Position numbers and translations under genes: made by a program
Notes under the pieces: generated by a model
Seen by the model: the letters and a program-made list of their open reading frames with translations, nothing else
Databases searched by the model: none
Told to the model about the DNA's origin: nothing
Part shown: positions 8,682-16,771 of the stretch, in pieces
Position numbering within the stretch: the stretch's first letter is position 1
Layout of the letters: each line of letters opens with the position of its first letter
Source: Terrimonas pollutisoli
GTDB taxonomy: Bacteria; Bacteroidota; Bacteroidia; Chitinophagales; Chitinophagaceae
DNA: 64,000 bases
Direction of reading: 5' to 3'
Assembly (NCBI RefSeq): GCF_029360765.1
Contig: NZ_JARKNA010000021.1
Location: 1 to 64,000, forward strand

Positions 8682-9614
8682 ATGGAATTTGGACGGGTAG
8701 ATGAAAATGAATTGCCGCATATTGATTTTTCTTTACCGGCAGAACCTGCTTTCAATAAGGCTGTACTAAAAGGAAAGCCTGCTAAGAATGCTAAAGTTTA
8801 TCTGGGTTGCGCTAAATGGGGAAGGGAAGAATGGGTTGGAAAAATATATCCGCTAAAAACCAGGGAGAAAGATTTTTTGCAGCATTATGTTCAGCATTAT
8901 AATTGTATCGAATTAAACGCTACGCATTATAAAATTTATGGTGAGCCGGGCATCCGTAAATGGGCTGATAAAGCAAAAGGAAAAGATTTTTTGTTTTGTC
9001 CAAAGATGTATCAGGGGTTGACACATAAAGGAAAGTTAGATGCAAGGCATCCTCTCCTTAATGAATTCTTCAGGGGTATCGTTGCTTTTGAAAAACATTT
9101 AGGCCCCGTCTTTGTACAGGTGAGTGATACATTTTCTCCCAAACGGAAACAGGAATTGTTTGATTTTCTTTTGGCACTACCAAAGGACCTGCAATTCTTC
9201 CTGGAAGTCCGGCATCCCGATTGGTTTGGCAAAGAGAAAGAAAGGACGGATCTATTTGCATTTTTACGGGATAACAATTTCGGGGCGGTGATCACCGACA
9301 CAGCCGGACGCAGGGATTGTGCCCACATGCACCTAACGGTTCCGAAAGCATTTATCCGTTATGTAGGCAATAGCCTGCATCCAAGCGACTATACAAGAAG
9401 TGATGCCTGGGTGAAGCGGATGAAATACTGGCTGGAAAATGGATTAGAAGAATTATATTTTTTTATGCATATGCATGATGAAGCTACTTCGCCTGAACTA
9501 ACTGTTTATTTGGTTGATAAACTGAATAAGGAGTGCCGGTTGAATTTGATAAAGCCAAAATTTATAGAGAGCGGACTAGCATCTAAAGTTTCTCAAAAAG
9601 GATTATTTGATTAA
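8682..9614 (+). CDS. DUF72 family protein (TIM-barrel, YecE-like)
   Basis: A 310-aa member of the DUF72/YecE family. Typical features are KVYLGCAKWGREEWVGKIYP at the start of the barrel, FCPKMYQGLTHKGKL, FFLEVRHPDWF, AVITDTAGRRDCAHMHLT and the closing LYFFMHMHDEATSPE. Family members have a TIM-barrel fold resembling endonuclease IV and xylose isomerase, but no proven activity. The neighbouring translesion polymerase and photolyase-like radical SAM genes would fit a DNA-repair role (inference from context). Confidence 0.88.
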   Translation: MEFGRVDENELPHIDFSLPAEPAFNKAVLKGKPAKNAKVYLGCAKWGREEWVGKIYPLKTREKDFLQHYVQHYNCIELNATHYKIYGEPGIRKWADKAKGKDFLFCPKMYQGLTHKGKLDARHPLLNEFFRGIVAFEKHLGPVFVQVSDTFSPKRKQELFDFLLALPKDLQFFLEVRHPDWFGKEKERTDLFAFLRDNNFGAVITDTAGRRDCAHMHLTVPKAFIRYVGNSLHPSDYTRSDAWVKRMKYWLENGLEELYFFMHMHDEATSPELTVYLVDKLNKECRLNLIKPKFIESGLASKVSQKGLFD

Positions 9615-9619
9615 TAGAT

Positions 9620-10612
9620 TCAATCGCTGATAAGATTCATGATGAGTTTAATCATCAATTCCTTGGTAGAAGGATCGCTTTGTGCAACTAATAGGGCTAG
9701 AGCTACTAAAGCGTTGTCATTAATTTTCGCTTCATTGGTCTTTCTTAATAAATATTTGTTACGCTGTAAGAACCAAATAAACAAAAAGGCTCCGATACGT
9801 TTGTTACCATCGGCAAACGGATGATTTTTTATTGTAAAATACAGCAGATTTGCGGCTTGTTCTTCAATTGTTGGATACAGGTATTCTCCATCAAAGGTTT
9901 GTATAACACTTTTTAATAGACTTTTAAAGCCATCGTCCCGCTGTCTGCCGAATAACTCGGATGCTTCATGCACCTCCAGCAATTTTCTCTTTAACTCTTC
10001 AATAGCAGTAACAGCTTCCTTATATTTTATTTCATAAGTAAGTTTTTTATCTGATGAAGTAGTTTCAAGACTTTCAGTATCAAATTTGTTAAGTAAAACA
10101 AATGAACGGGTATATTGGGAAATGATTTCCAGTAGACCTTGGGTTTCGTTATTCGTCAGTTCTTTTTTGCCAACCGTTCTTTTTAAAAACTCTACGGTTT
10201 GTTGTAATTCTTTCCATTTCTCTTGTTGCTCCTTCAGTCTTTTCTCATTAACGGTATAACCTTTTACCAAATGATCCTTTAGCGTTTGAGTTGCCCAAAT
10301 ACGAAATTGAGTGCCTCTTTTGGATTTAACACGATATCCAATTGAAATAATGACATCAAGATTGTATAAATTTACCTTGTATTTTTTCCCATCAGAGGCA
10401 GTTGTCAAGGATTCCTTGACAACTGTTTTTTTGTCTAACTCCTTCTCCTTGAATATATTGTTTATATGCAAACTAACATTCTGCTTGGTTTGTTGAAATA
10501 ACTCAGTAACCTGACTCTGATTTAGCCAAACCGTTTCTTGCTCGAGTAAAACCTCTAACTGACTCTTCCCATCTTCCGTTTTATAAAGTAATATTTCCCC
10601 TTTTTTATCCAT
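9620..10612 (-). CDS. RhuM-Fic fusion protein
   Basis: A 330-aa two-domain protein. Residues about 5-110 match the RhuM virulence domain (segment LLEQETVWLNQSQVTELFQ, then YRVKSKRGTQFRIWATQTLKDHL). Residues about 200-325 are a Fic/Doc domain with the complete motif HPFADGNKRIG. Fic domains transfer AMP or other phospho-moieties to target proteins, and the intact catalytic histidine predicts activity. No separate antitoxin is visible next to it. The gene is on the opposite strand to DUF72, tail to tail, and 23 bp downstream of umuC, so co-transcription with umuDC is possible. Confidence 0.88.
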   Translation of the reverse strand: MDKKGEILLYKTEDGKSQLEVLLEQETVWLNQSQVTELFQQTKQNVSLHINNIFKEKELDKKTVVKESLTTASDGKKYKVNLYNLDVIISIGYRVKSKRGTQFRIWATQTLKDHLVKGYTVNEKRLKEQQEKWKELQQTVEFLKRTVGKKELTNNETQGLLEIISQYTRSFVLLNKFDTESLETTSSDKKLTYEIKYKEAVTAIEELKRKLLEVHEASELFGRQRDDGFKSLLKSVIQTFDGEYLYPTIEEQAANLLYFTIKNHPFADGNKRIGAFLFIWFLQRNKYLLRKTNEAKINDNALVALALLVAQSDPSTKELMIKLIMNLISD

Positions 10613-10635
10613 GGTCCAATTTACAAATTTTAGGG

Positions 10636-11928
10636 TCAGCTAATTGCATACAGTTCATTCCATCGTGTCGTATATCGTGGGCTTCTCAATTCCTGCCGCA
10701 TTTTCCAATCCCGGGTAGTTCCGCTGGCCGCAAACTTTAATACATCATCCCGCTGACTGAAATTGACATTGTCAATCATATCCATCAGTTTTCGTTCGCA
10801 GTTTTTATTTTCCGATAAAAATAAATTTCCCTGTATGGATTCATCAGGAACAATACCACTCAGCATAACGCCGGCTTTTTTGTACAGCGTACCTTTGGTA
10901 TAAAGCTTATCTACCAACTCAACGGCAGGTTTGATTAATTCGTTGGTAAATGATGTGGCAACAGGAAGCATCATTGAAGTAGTTAAGGTACCGCTTGCAT
11001 AACGGTCCTTAAAATCGATCAGGTGATTCTGTTCTTTGGCAACGACAAAAATGCTAATCATTTTGGCTGCACTTTTTTGTCTTCTGAGCTTTTCGGCTGC
11101 TCTTGATGTGTAAGTGGCTATTGCTTCTTTAATGTCGCTGATATTACCAACCGGGCTGCCAAACATGCGGGTGGTAGCGATCATTTTCTTGGTGACCAGT
11201 TCGTCTTCCATTTCTTTTGTCGGAATTCCTTTCAACTCTCTTATCATTCTTACACCAACTACGCCGCCGAGGTGAGTGTGAGTAAACTCCTCGCTCATAT
11301 TTCGCAACTGCAATGCATCATAAATGCACCAGAGTTCTTTTAACTTTTTGGCATATTGATGGCCTATTCCCCAGATATCACCTACGTCCGTTTTACGTAA
11401 AGCGTCAGTGATTTTGTCATCGGTGTCAAGTACCATTACGCAACCTGTCTTTTCTTTGTTTTTTTTCGAAAGCCGGTTTGCCAGTTTAGCCAGCACTTTT
11501 GTAGGTGCGACACCCACTGATACTTTAATACCGGTCCATTGTTCTACGGTTTCTCTTATGTCCTTTGCAATAGAAGGAAGATCTTCTACAGGAAAAATGC
11601 TCAAATCTAAAAAAGCTTCGTCTACAGAATACACTTCTACATTTTGTTTGCCTACAATCGTCCTAAGCGTTTCCATTACCCGCCAGCTCAGATCGCCATA
11701 CAGGTTATAGTTGGAAGAAAATACGGCTACATTATGTTTTTTAATCAACGGCTTCGCCATAAAATAAGGACCTGCCATTTCCACTCCCAGTTTCTTCGCT
11801 TCATCACTTCGGGAAATGATACAACCATCGTTGTTACTTAATACAACAACCGGCTTATTGTCAAGATGCGGCTTAAACAACCTTTCGCAGGAACAATAAA
11901 AATTATTGCAATCAACTATTGCTTTCAT
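10636..11928 (-). CDS. umuC: Y-family DNA polymerase V catalytic subunit UmuC
   Basis: A 430-aa translesion polymerase of full length. Y-family motifs are visible: VDCNNFYCSCERLF at the N-terminus (first metal-binding Asp), YSVDEAFLDLS near residue 105 (second acidic pair), then VSVGVAPTKVLAKLANRLSKK and the IWGIGHQYAKKL helix-hairpin-helix. The C-terminal half holds the little finger and the UmuC-specific extension. It lies downstream of umuD on the same strand with a 128-bp gap that contains a short dispersed palindrome. It should work with RecA and UmuD at stalled forks. Confidence 0.93.
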   Translation of the reverse strand: MKAIVDCNNFYCSCERLFKPHLDNKPVVVLSNNDGCIISRSDEAKKLGVEMAGPYFMAKPLIKKHNVAVFSSNYNLYGDLSWRVMETLRTIVGKQNVEVYSVDEAFLDLSIFPVEDLPSIAKDIRETVEQWTGIKVSVGVAPTKVLAKLANRLSKKNKEKTGCVMVLDTDDKITDALRKTDVGDIWGIGHQYAKKLKELWCIYDALQLRNMSEEFTHTHLGGVVGVRMIRELKGIPTKEMEDELVTKKMIATTRMFGSPVGNISDIKEAIATYTSRAAEKLRRQKSAAKMISIFVVAKEQNHLIDFKDRYASGTLTTSMMLPVATSFTNELIKPAVELVDKLYTKGTLYKKAGVMLSGIVPDESIQGNLFLSENKNCERKLMDMIDNVNFSQRDDVLKFAASGTTRDWKMRQELRSPRYTTRWNELYAIS

Positions 11929-12004
11929 GTGCTTATTTTATTTTAACGCCAGGTCACATGGTCCCGACAAAGTTGGGATTCATCGCTGTTGGTATAATAA
12001 CTCG

Positions 12005-12018
12005 TCCGCCGCGGCGGA
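12005..12018. repeat. TCCGCC/GGCGGA palindrome between umuD and umuC
   Basis: A perfect inverted repeat, TCCGCC-GC-GGCGGA. The same hairpin class interrupts two tRNA-like genes at 20410-20424 and 21061-21075, so it is a dispersed element and not a local structure. Confidence 0.7.
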
Positions 12019-12056
12019 TTATGGCTCATTTCATTTGAAAATTTTTATGACTCTTC

Positions 12057-12548
12057 TCATATTGCTGTTCGTTGCATTTTGCTGTTCTTATTCGACTGGT
12101 AAGCTTGTAATGAACTGTCCAGTACATGTATCACGCAAGTCACCACGCCCCAGGCATTGTATTGGCTAAATTCACCAACTTCAACTGCCTGATGATTTTT
12201 ATTTTCGGCAGTCAATATCATTTTATTAAAACTCAACTGAAGGCGACGCACCAGCAATTCTCCATCTACTGCTGCTACGATGATTTTGCCATTGCTTGCT
12301 TTCACACTACGATCAACCACTAATATATCGTTCGGATAGATGCCGGCACCCACCATCGCTTCCCCGGTCATACGAAAGAAAAAGGTGGCGGGTTTGTTCA
12401 TGATCAGCTGCTCATTCAAATCGATACCACGTTCCATATAATCATCGGCCGCAGCGCCGAAGCCAGTGGCGTTGGCGGTCTTTACTTCTTTTTGGGTGAA
12501 CTGCCTGGAGCCCTTGTAGGCTGCACCATAAAATTCTTCACTGTCCAT
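12057..12548 (-). CDS. umuD: UmuD-like protein lacking the Ser-Lys dyad
   Basis: A 163-aa protein with the UmuD/LexA S24 fold: segments DDYMERGIDLNEQLI, FFFRMTGEAMVGAGI, NDILVVDRSVKASNGKIIVAAVDGE. E. coli UmuD has the nucleophile Ser60 in GDSM and the general base Lys97 in FTVKK. Here the equivalent positions read GEAM (Ala64, codon GCG) and LLVRR (Arg101, codon CGT). The Cys-Gly cleavage site is Thr-Gly. Self-cleavage by the canonical mechanism is therefore not expected. It may act uncleaved with UmuC or as a regulator. It is divergent from the 2H genes across a palindrome-rich promoter region. Confidence 0.88.
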   Translation of the reverse strand: MDSEEFYGAAYKGSRQFTQKEVKTANATGFGAAADDYMERGIDLNEQLIMNKPATFFFRMTGEAMVGAGIYPNDILVVDRSVKASNGKIIVAAVDGELLVRRLQLSFNKMILTAENKNHQAVEVGEFSQYNAWGVVTCVIHVLDSSLQAYQSNKNSKMQRTAI

Positions 12549-12564
12549 AAAAAAGATTTTTTGA

Positions 12565-12613
12565 TTAGCTAAAAATTTTAGTAAATTTATGCTAAATATT
12601 TGATCATACTAAA
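12565..12613. promoter_or_regulatory. Candidate operator in the umuD / 2H divergent promoter
   Basis: Four related half-sites lie in this 49-bp AT-rich stretch: TTAGCTAA (12565-12572), TTTAGTA (12577-12583), TGCTAAA (12590-12596) and TACTAAA (12607-12613). The middle pair forms an almost perfect 20-bp palindrome with a 6-bp spacer. The position between two divergent starts suggests a repressor site, perhaps a LexA-like or SOS-type box. The protein that binds it is unknown. Confidence 0.5.
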
Positions 12614-12621
12614 ATTTCTTT

Positions 12622-13233
12622 ATGCAGCGGGAATTCATACAGCCAGAAATGCCTTTTGACAATTTCAGGGGCATGAAGGAGTATTTATTGGTCATTCAAC
12701 CAGATGATGAGGTATATAATAAAGTGAGTAAAGAAAAGCAATGCTTTTATGAGCAATACCGGCAAAAAGTTTCTATCAAAACAAAGCCACATATTACGAT
12801 AGCCAATTTTATGGCTCGTGAAGAGATGGAAGAAACGATGATACGCTGGATTCAACGTATCGGGCTTCAGCATGGCAGTTTCCCTGTAACATTAAATAAT
12901 TACAGTGGATTCCCGCCTCATACTGTTTACCTGAGGGTTCAGGACCATCAACCGTTCAAAAGATTGGCTACTCAGTTGCGGGTTATTGATACCTATGTAC
13001 GGTCAAGTGGATGCCCGCCGGTTTATTTGTGTAGCCGGCCACATATGACCATTGCCCGCAGGCTTCCTGAGAAAGTGTATGAAAAGGCCATGATGGATTA
13101 TTCGCAAAAAACATTTATTGAAACGTTTGCTGCCCGTGAGTTAACACTTCTCAAACGGGACCATCAATATGATGGCTGCGAGGTGGTAAGCAGATTTCAA
13201 CTACCGGCAAATAACAATAATCTTTTCAATTAA
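12622..13233 (+). CDS. 2'-5' RNA ligase-like 2H phosphoesterase (copy 1)
   Basis: A 203-aa 2H phosphoesterase with the two HxT/S-type motifs, KPHITIANF (residues about 52-60) and RPHMTIARR (about 137-145), on a duplicated fold. The superfamily contains RNA ligases and cyclic phosphodiesterases acting on 2',3'-cyclic phosphate or 2'-5' linkages; the exact reaction is not predictable. It shares a divergent promoter region with umuD and is followed after 11 bp by a paralog, so the two probably form one operon. Both motifs are intact. Confidence 0.85.
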   Translation: MQREFIQPEMPFDNFRGMKEYLLVIQPDDEVYNKVSKEKQCFYEQYRQKVSIKTKPHITIANFMAREEMEETMIRWIQRIGLQHGSFPVTLNNYSGFPPHTVYLRVQDHQPFKRLATQLRVIDTYVRSSGCPPVYLCSRPHMTIARRLPEKVYEKAMMDYSQKTFIETFAARELTLLKRDHQYDGCEVVSRFQLPANNNNLFN

Positions 13234-13244
13234 TACTTAATCTT

Positions 13245-13862
13245 ATGCAACTGGATATAACAACAACCTTACCCGGCTATCGAATTAATGAGTATTTGCT
13301 TGTATTAAGTCCCCATGAAGAATTATGGAACAGAATAATAAAGGTTAAGGAGGAGTTTGGTGACAAATACCAATCAGATCAGGCCAAATGGAGCAAACCA
13401 CATATAACGCTGGCCAATTTTGTACAATATGAAATGATGGAAGAGCGGCTGATCAACCGGCTGAAAGTGGTCGGTATGGCATTCCCGCCATTTAAAGTAG
13501 AATTAAAGGATTTTGGCAGCTTTCCTTCGCACACCATTTTCATTAATGTTACTTCCAAAGTTCCCATTCAAAGCCTGGTAAAACAAGTGCGCAGTGAAGC
13601 CCAGCGCCTGATGAAATTGAATGATGAAAATAAACCGCACTTTATCATGGAACCCCATGTAACGATTGCCAGAAAGTTGCAACCCTGGCAGTACGATAAA
13701 GGCTGGCTTGAATACAGTAATAAAAATTTCACCGGGCGGTTTATTGCTAATGAAATGACATTGCTACGAAGGCCCGTCGGTGAAAAGAAATATAAAACGG
13801 TAAGACGATTTGAGCTTCAAAACCTCCCGGTGTTGACAAAGCAGGGGGAGTTGTTTGGATAA
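13245..13862 (+). CDS. 2'-5' RNA ligase-like 2H phosphoesterase (copy 2)
   Basis: A 205-aa paralog of the preceding gene: same length, same layout, motifs KPHITLANF (about residue 48) and EPHVTIARK (about 140). The two differ widely elsewhere, so the duplication is old. It is transcribed 11 bp behind copy 1. Pairing of two 2H enzymes beside a translesion polymerase suggests a role in processing nucleic acid ends after damage, which is inference. Confidence 0.85.
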   Translation: MQLDITTTLPGYRINEYLLVLSPHEELWNRIIKVKEEFGDKYQSDQAKWSKPHITLANFVQYEMMEERLINRLKVVGMAFPPFKVELKDFGSFPSHTIFINVTSKVPIQSLVKQVRSEAQRLMKLNDENKPHFIMEPHVTIARKLQPWQYDKGWLEYSNKNFTGRFIANEMTLLRRPVGEKKYKTVRRFELQNLPVLTKQGELFG

Positions 13863-13883
13863 ATTTTAAATCAGGGAGAGACT

Positions 13884-14296
13884 ATGTTAAAAAGCAACGC
13901 TGACGTTTATTATAACCATTAACCGAACGAGAGCAATGGCTGGCAGCGCTGATTATTGATATCGCAATATCAATACATAAGGCATTTGGACCCGGGTTAC
14001 TTGAAAGTGTTTATGAAAAATGCTTTTGTTACGAGTTGACAAAACGGAAAATTAAATTTCAAAGACAAAAAGTTGTTCAACTGATGTATGATGAGCTTGT
14101 CATTGATGAAGGCCTTCGTATTGATATTTTGGTTGATGAGTTGATTGTTGTCGAATTAAAAGCCCAGGAATATTATCATCCGGTTTGGCAGGCTCAGGTA
14201 TTAAGCTATCTTAAACTTAGTAATAAACGATTGGGCTATATCCTGAATTTTAATATGCCAGTAATGAAGGATGGCATTTCAAGATTAATACTATAA
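13884..14296 (+). pseudogene. GxxExxY family gene with a frameshift
   Basis: The stretch encodes a GxxExxY-family protein: HKAFGPGLLESVYEKCF (codons from about 13976) followed by RIDILVDELIVVELKA and QVLSYLKLSNKRLGYILNF. The family motif GPGLLESVY is intact. The frame carrying it has no ATG and is closed upstream by TAA at 13913. A start ATG at 13884 in another frame reads MLKSNADVYYNH and then stops at 13920. A single missing T near 13917-13920 would join the two, so the gene is most likely frameshifted. The function of the family is unknown; restriction-endonuclease-like folds have been suggested. Confidence 0.7.
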
Positions 14297-14305
14297 GGAG
14301 ATTTT

Positions 14306-14384
14306 GGAACACAGGGACACGGAGTCACAAAGTCACAGGTGTTGTCAAGGTGAACTAATTTTTCTTATCGTGCCTCTGTGTTTC
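14306..14384. repeat. MITE-like inverted repeat of the cacagag type
   Basis: GGAACACAGGGACACG (14306-14321) pairs with CGTGCCTCTGTGTTTC (14369-14384) with few mismatches. The sequence resembles the hairpin at 20691-20780 in the tRNA-like array and belongs to a widespread class of non-coding dispersed repeats. Confidence 0.55.
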
Positions 14385-14419
14385 AGAACAACTTTTCCTA
14401 TAATAATAAATAAAATTCC

Positions 14420-15529
14420 ATGTCAGAAAAACTAAAGCAGGATCATTTTAAGGTCGCTGCGAAAAATAAAGAAGAATCGGAGCAATACCTGCAGGGCAGG
14501 GGTGCGCAATTCAACACAAAGAACCGGTTTCTAAAAGATGAGCGAACAAGAGAACATATTGAAGGCATCGACGATTGGAGCGAGGAAAATGTTGCGACAC
14601 AATATTTGGAACAGGAATCAAAAACCATTGTCAACAAGGTGGACAGCCCCGATGTAGGGATGATGTACAGCATGAACCCCTATGCCGGTTGCGAACATGG
14701 TTGTATCTATTGCTATGCCCGGAATGTACATGAATACTGGGGTTATAGCGCCGGTCTTGATTTTGAACGGAAGATCATTGTAAAAAAAAATGCACCGCAA
14801 CTGCTTCGAAAATTTTTGATGCATCCGAAATGGGATGCTACACCCATCATGCTCAGCGGTAATACAGATTGTTACCAGCCGGCGGAGCAAAAATATCGTT
14901 TGACGAGAGGATTGCTGGAAGTATGCAATGAGTTTAACCAGTCAGTGGGAATACTGACAAAAAATTCCTGGATATTGAAAGATAAAGATGTATTGCAGGA
15001 AATGGCGAAGAAAAGAATTGTATCGGCGATGGTTTCCATCACGTCTTTCAATGAAGATCTAAGGCGGGTAATGGAACCCAGGACAACTACTGCAAAACAA
15101 AAATTAAAGGTAATCAATGAGCTCAGCAATGCCGGCGTACGCATGGGTGTCATGATGGGCCCTATGATACCGGGACTGAATGAACATGAAATGCAACGGA
15201 TCATGAAAGAGGCTAGGGATAATGGCGCCACTTTTACTGCTTATACTTTTATCCGTTTGAATGGAGCAATTAAATTCTTATTTCATGATTGGTTGTATAA
15301 AAATTTTCCTGACCGGGCGGACAAAGTGTGGCACCTGCTTGAGCAAAGCCACGATGGAAAGGTAAATGACAGTCGATGGGGCGTACGGATGAGAGGTGAA
15401 GGGGCAATTGCGCAAATGGTAGCACAACAATACAAAAAGTATGGTAAGCTGTATGGAATGAATGCAGAGGAATGGCATTTGGATACGAGTATTTTCAGGA
15501 GGCCGGGGGAGCAGGGGAGATTGTTTTAG
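14420..15529 (+). CDS. PA0069-family radical SAM protein (SPL-like)
   Basis: A 369-aa radical SAM enzyme resembling the PA0069 family, distant relatives of spore photoproduct lyase. The iron-sulfur motif is CEHGCIYCYA (about residues 91-100), followed by LSGNTDCYQPAEQKYRLTR and SITSFNEDLRRVMEPR. It should bind a [4Fe-4S] cluster and S-adenosylmethionine. The substrate is not known, although relatives are often annotated as DNA-repair proteins. The position next to umuDC, DUF72 and the 2H genes agrees with that. The 123 bp upstream hold a MITE-like hairpin. Confidence 0.88.
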   Translation: MSEKLKQDHFKVAAKNKEESEQYLQGRGAQFNTKNRFLKDERTREHIEGIDDWSEENVATQYLEQESKTIVNKVDSPDVGMMYSMNPYAGCEHGCIYCYARNVHEYWGYSAGLDFERKIIVKKNAPQLLRKFLMHPKWDATPIMLSGNTDCYQPAEQKYRLTRGLLEVCNEFNQSVGILTKNSWILKDKDVLQEMAKKRIVSAMVSITSFNEDLRRVMEPRTTTAKQKLKVINELSNAGVRMGVMMGPMIPGLNEHEMQRIMKEARDNGATFTAYTFIRLNGAIKFLFHDWLYKNFPDRADKVWHLLEQSHDGKVNDSRWGVRMRGEGAIAQMVAQQYKKYGKLYGMNAEEWHLDTSIFRRPGEQGRLF

Positions 15530-15589
15530 ACTTATTTTTACGTTAAACAGAATTACTGTTATTTTATACTTTGTAATTTTATAGTGGCC

Positions 15590-16267
15590 ATGATAACAAT
15601 TTCTCATAAGCAACAGTTAGGGACAGGCATTTACACAGTTCCAGATATTGGCAGGCTTTTGGGCCTTCCACAAGCTAAAGTTCGGCGTTACTTAAACGAA
15701 TACTGGGATGAAAGACTGGGAAAGAGATTTTTTAATGAAACTTATTCATGGTCTGCTGGAAATAATATCAAGGCAGTAAATTTTTATACACTTATTGAAC
15801 TGTATACCTGTTTCCATTTACAAGAATTGGGAGTTTCTCCAAGACAGATTTTGAAATCAAGAGTCGCAATCGCAGAAGATTTACGAATCCCCTATCCATT
15901 TGCAAGTGCGAATCTTTTAAGTGATGGGAAAAAAATTTGGTATGAGTTTAAAGATAGTGTCGTAAATGCAGACGGATCCAAGCAAACGGATTTCGTAGAG
16001 TTTATTCGGAAATTTGCAAATAAAATTGAGTTCAATTCAAGCAAAATAGCTGAAAAATTCTGGCCAGCAGGAAGAAAAAGTGATGTTGTAATCAATCCCC
16101 ATCATCAATTTGGCCAGCCAGTGTTGAACGGGACAAATATTAATGCCGAGGTGATTTTTTCAATGTACGAAAGCGGCGAATCTGTGGAGTCTCTTGGTAT
16201 TCTTTATGATTTGACCCAGAAACAAGTTAATGACGCAATATCCTTTTATAAAAAATCTACCGCATGA
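15590..16267 (+). CDS. DUF433 antitoxin with N-terminal MerR-like domain
   Basis: A 225-aa protein with an N-terminal MerR-like winged helix (residues about 10-70, YTVPDIGRLLGLPQAKVRRYLNE) and a C-terminal DUF433 domain (about 160-222, INPHHQFGQPVLNGTNINAEVIFSMYE then YDLTQKQVNDAISFY). DUF433 proteins are antitoxins of PIN-like toxins. The stop codon overlaps the start of the next gene (ATGA at 16264-16267), a translational coupling typical of toxin-antitoxin pairs. An ATG start at 15590 is chosen over the GTG at 15584. Confidence 0.82.
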   Translation: MITISHKQQLGTGIYTVPDIGRLLGLPQAKVRRYLNEYWDERLGKRFFNETYSWSAGNNIKAVNFYTLIELYTCFHLQELGVSPRQILKSRVAIAEDLRIPYPFASANLLSDGKKIWYEFKDSVVNADGSKQTDFVEFIRKFANKIEFNSSKIAEKFWPAGRKSDVVINPHHQFGQPVLNGTNINAEVIFSMYESGESVESLGILYDLTQKQVNDAISFYKKSTA

Positions 16268-16662
16268 CAGAGGTTTTCATTGATGAGAATCTATCAGAAT
16301 ATGTGGCGGATGCACTTAATTCCTTAAATAAGGGATATTTTAAAAACGTACTGGTTTATTCAACTAAAATTAAATTTGGTAAAGGACAGCCCGATGAGAT
16401 TATAATTCCTTCCATAGGCAGGTCTAACGGTATTATGATAACTAAGGATTTAAATATTTACAAGACCAGATTGCAGTATCAGTTATGTGAGCAATACAAG
16501 ATTGGAGTTTTCTTTATTAAAATGCAGAGAGGCATGGATAAACACTGGGAGATCGTCAAACTTCTTATTAACTCTTGGGAGGAAATTCTTGATAAAGTTG
16601 CTAAAGAAAAAAGGCCATTTGGATATGAGATTCCTATTAGAGGCAGAATGAAAAAAATATAG
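16264..16662 (+). CDS. PIN-like domain toxin (DUF5615/Mut7-C type)
   Basis: A 132-aa protein with the PIN-like opening VFIDENLSEYVADAL (acidic Asp-Glu pair) and a second acidic segment SNGIMITKDLNIYK. By family it is a ribonuclease that cleaves RNA and is neutralised by the DUF433 protein encoded immediately upstream with a 4-bp overlap. The length fits the family and the acidic residues are present. The RNA target cannot be inferred. Confidence 0.8.
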   Translation: MTEVFIDENLSEYVADALNSLNKGYFKNVLVYSTKIKFGKGQPDEIIIPSIGRSNGIMITKDLNIYKTRLQYQLCEQYKIGVFFIKMQRGMDKHWEIVKLLINSWEEILDKVAKEKRPFGYEIPIRGRMKKI

Positions 16663-16771
16663 CATGTGCTGAAAGTTTTTGTAATAAGTGCCATTAAAAA
16701 AATAAGCTGATTGCTTAGTGAAAGAACTTATGATGCAATGCCGGCTATTGAAGAGGTAAACTTCTAAAAAA

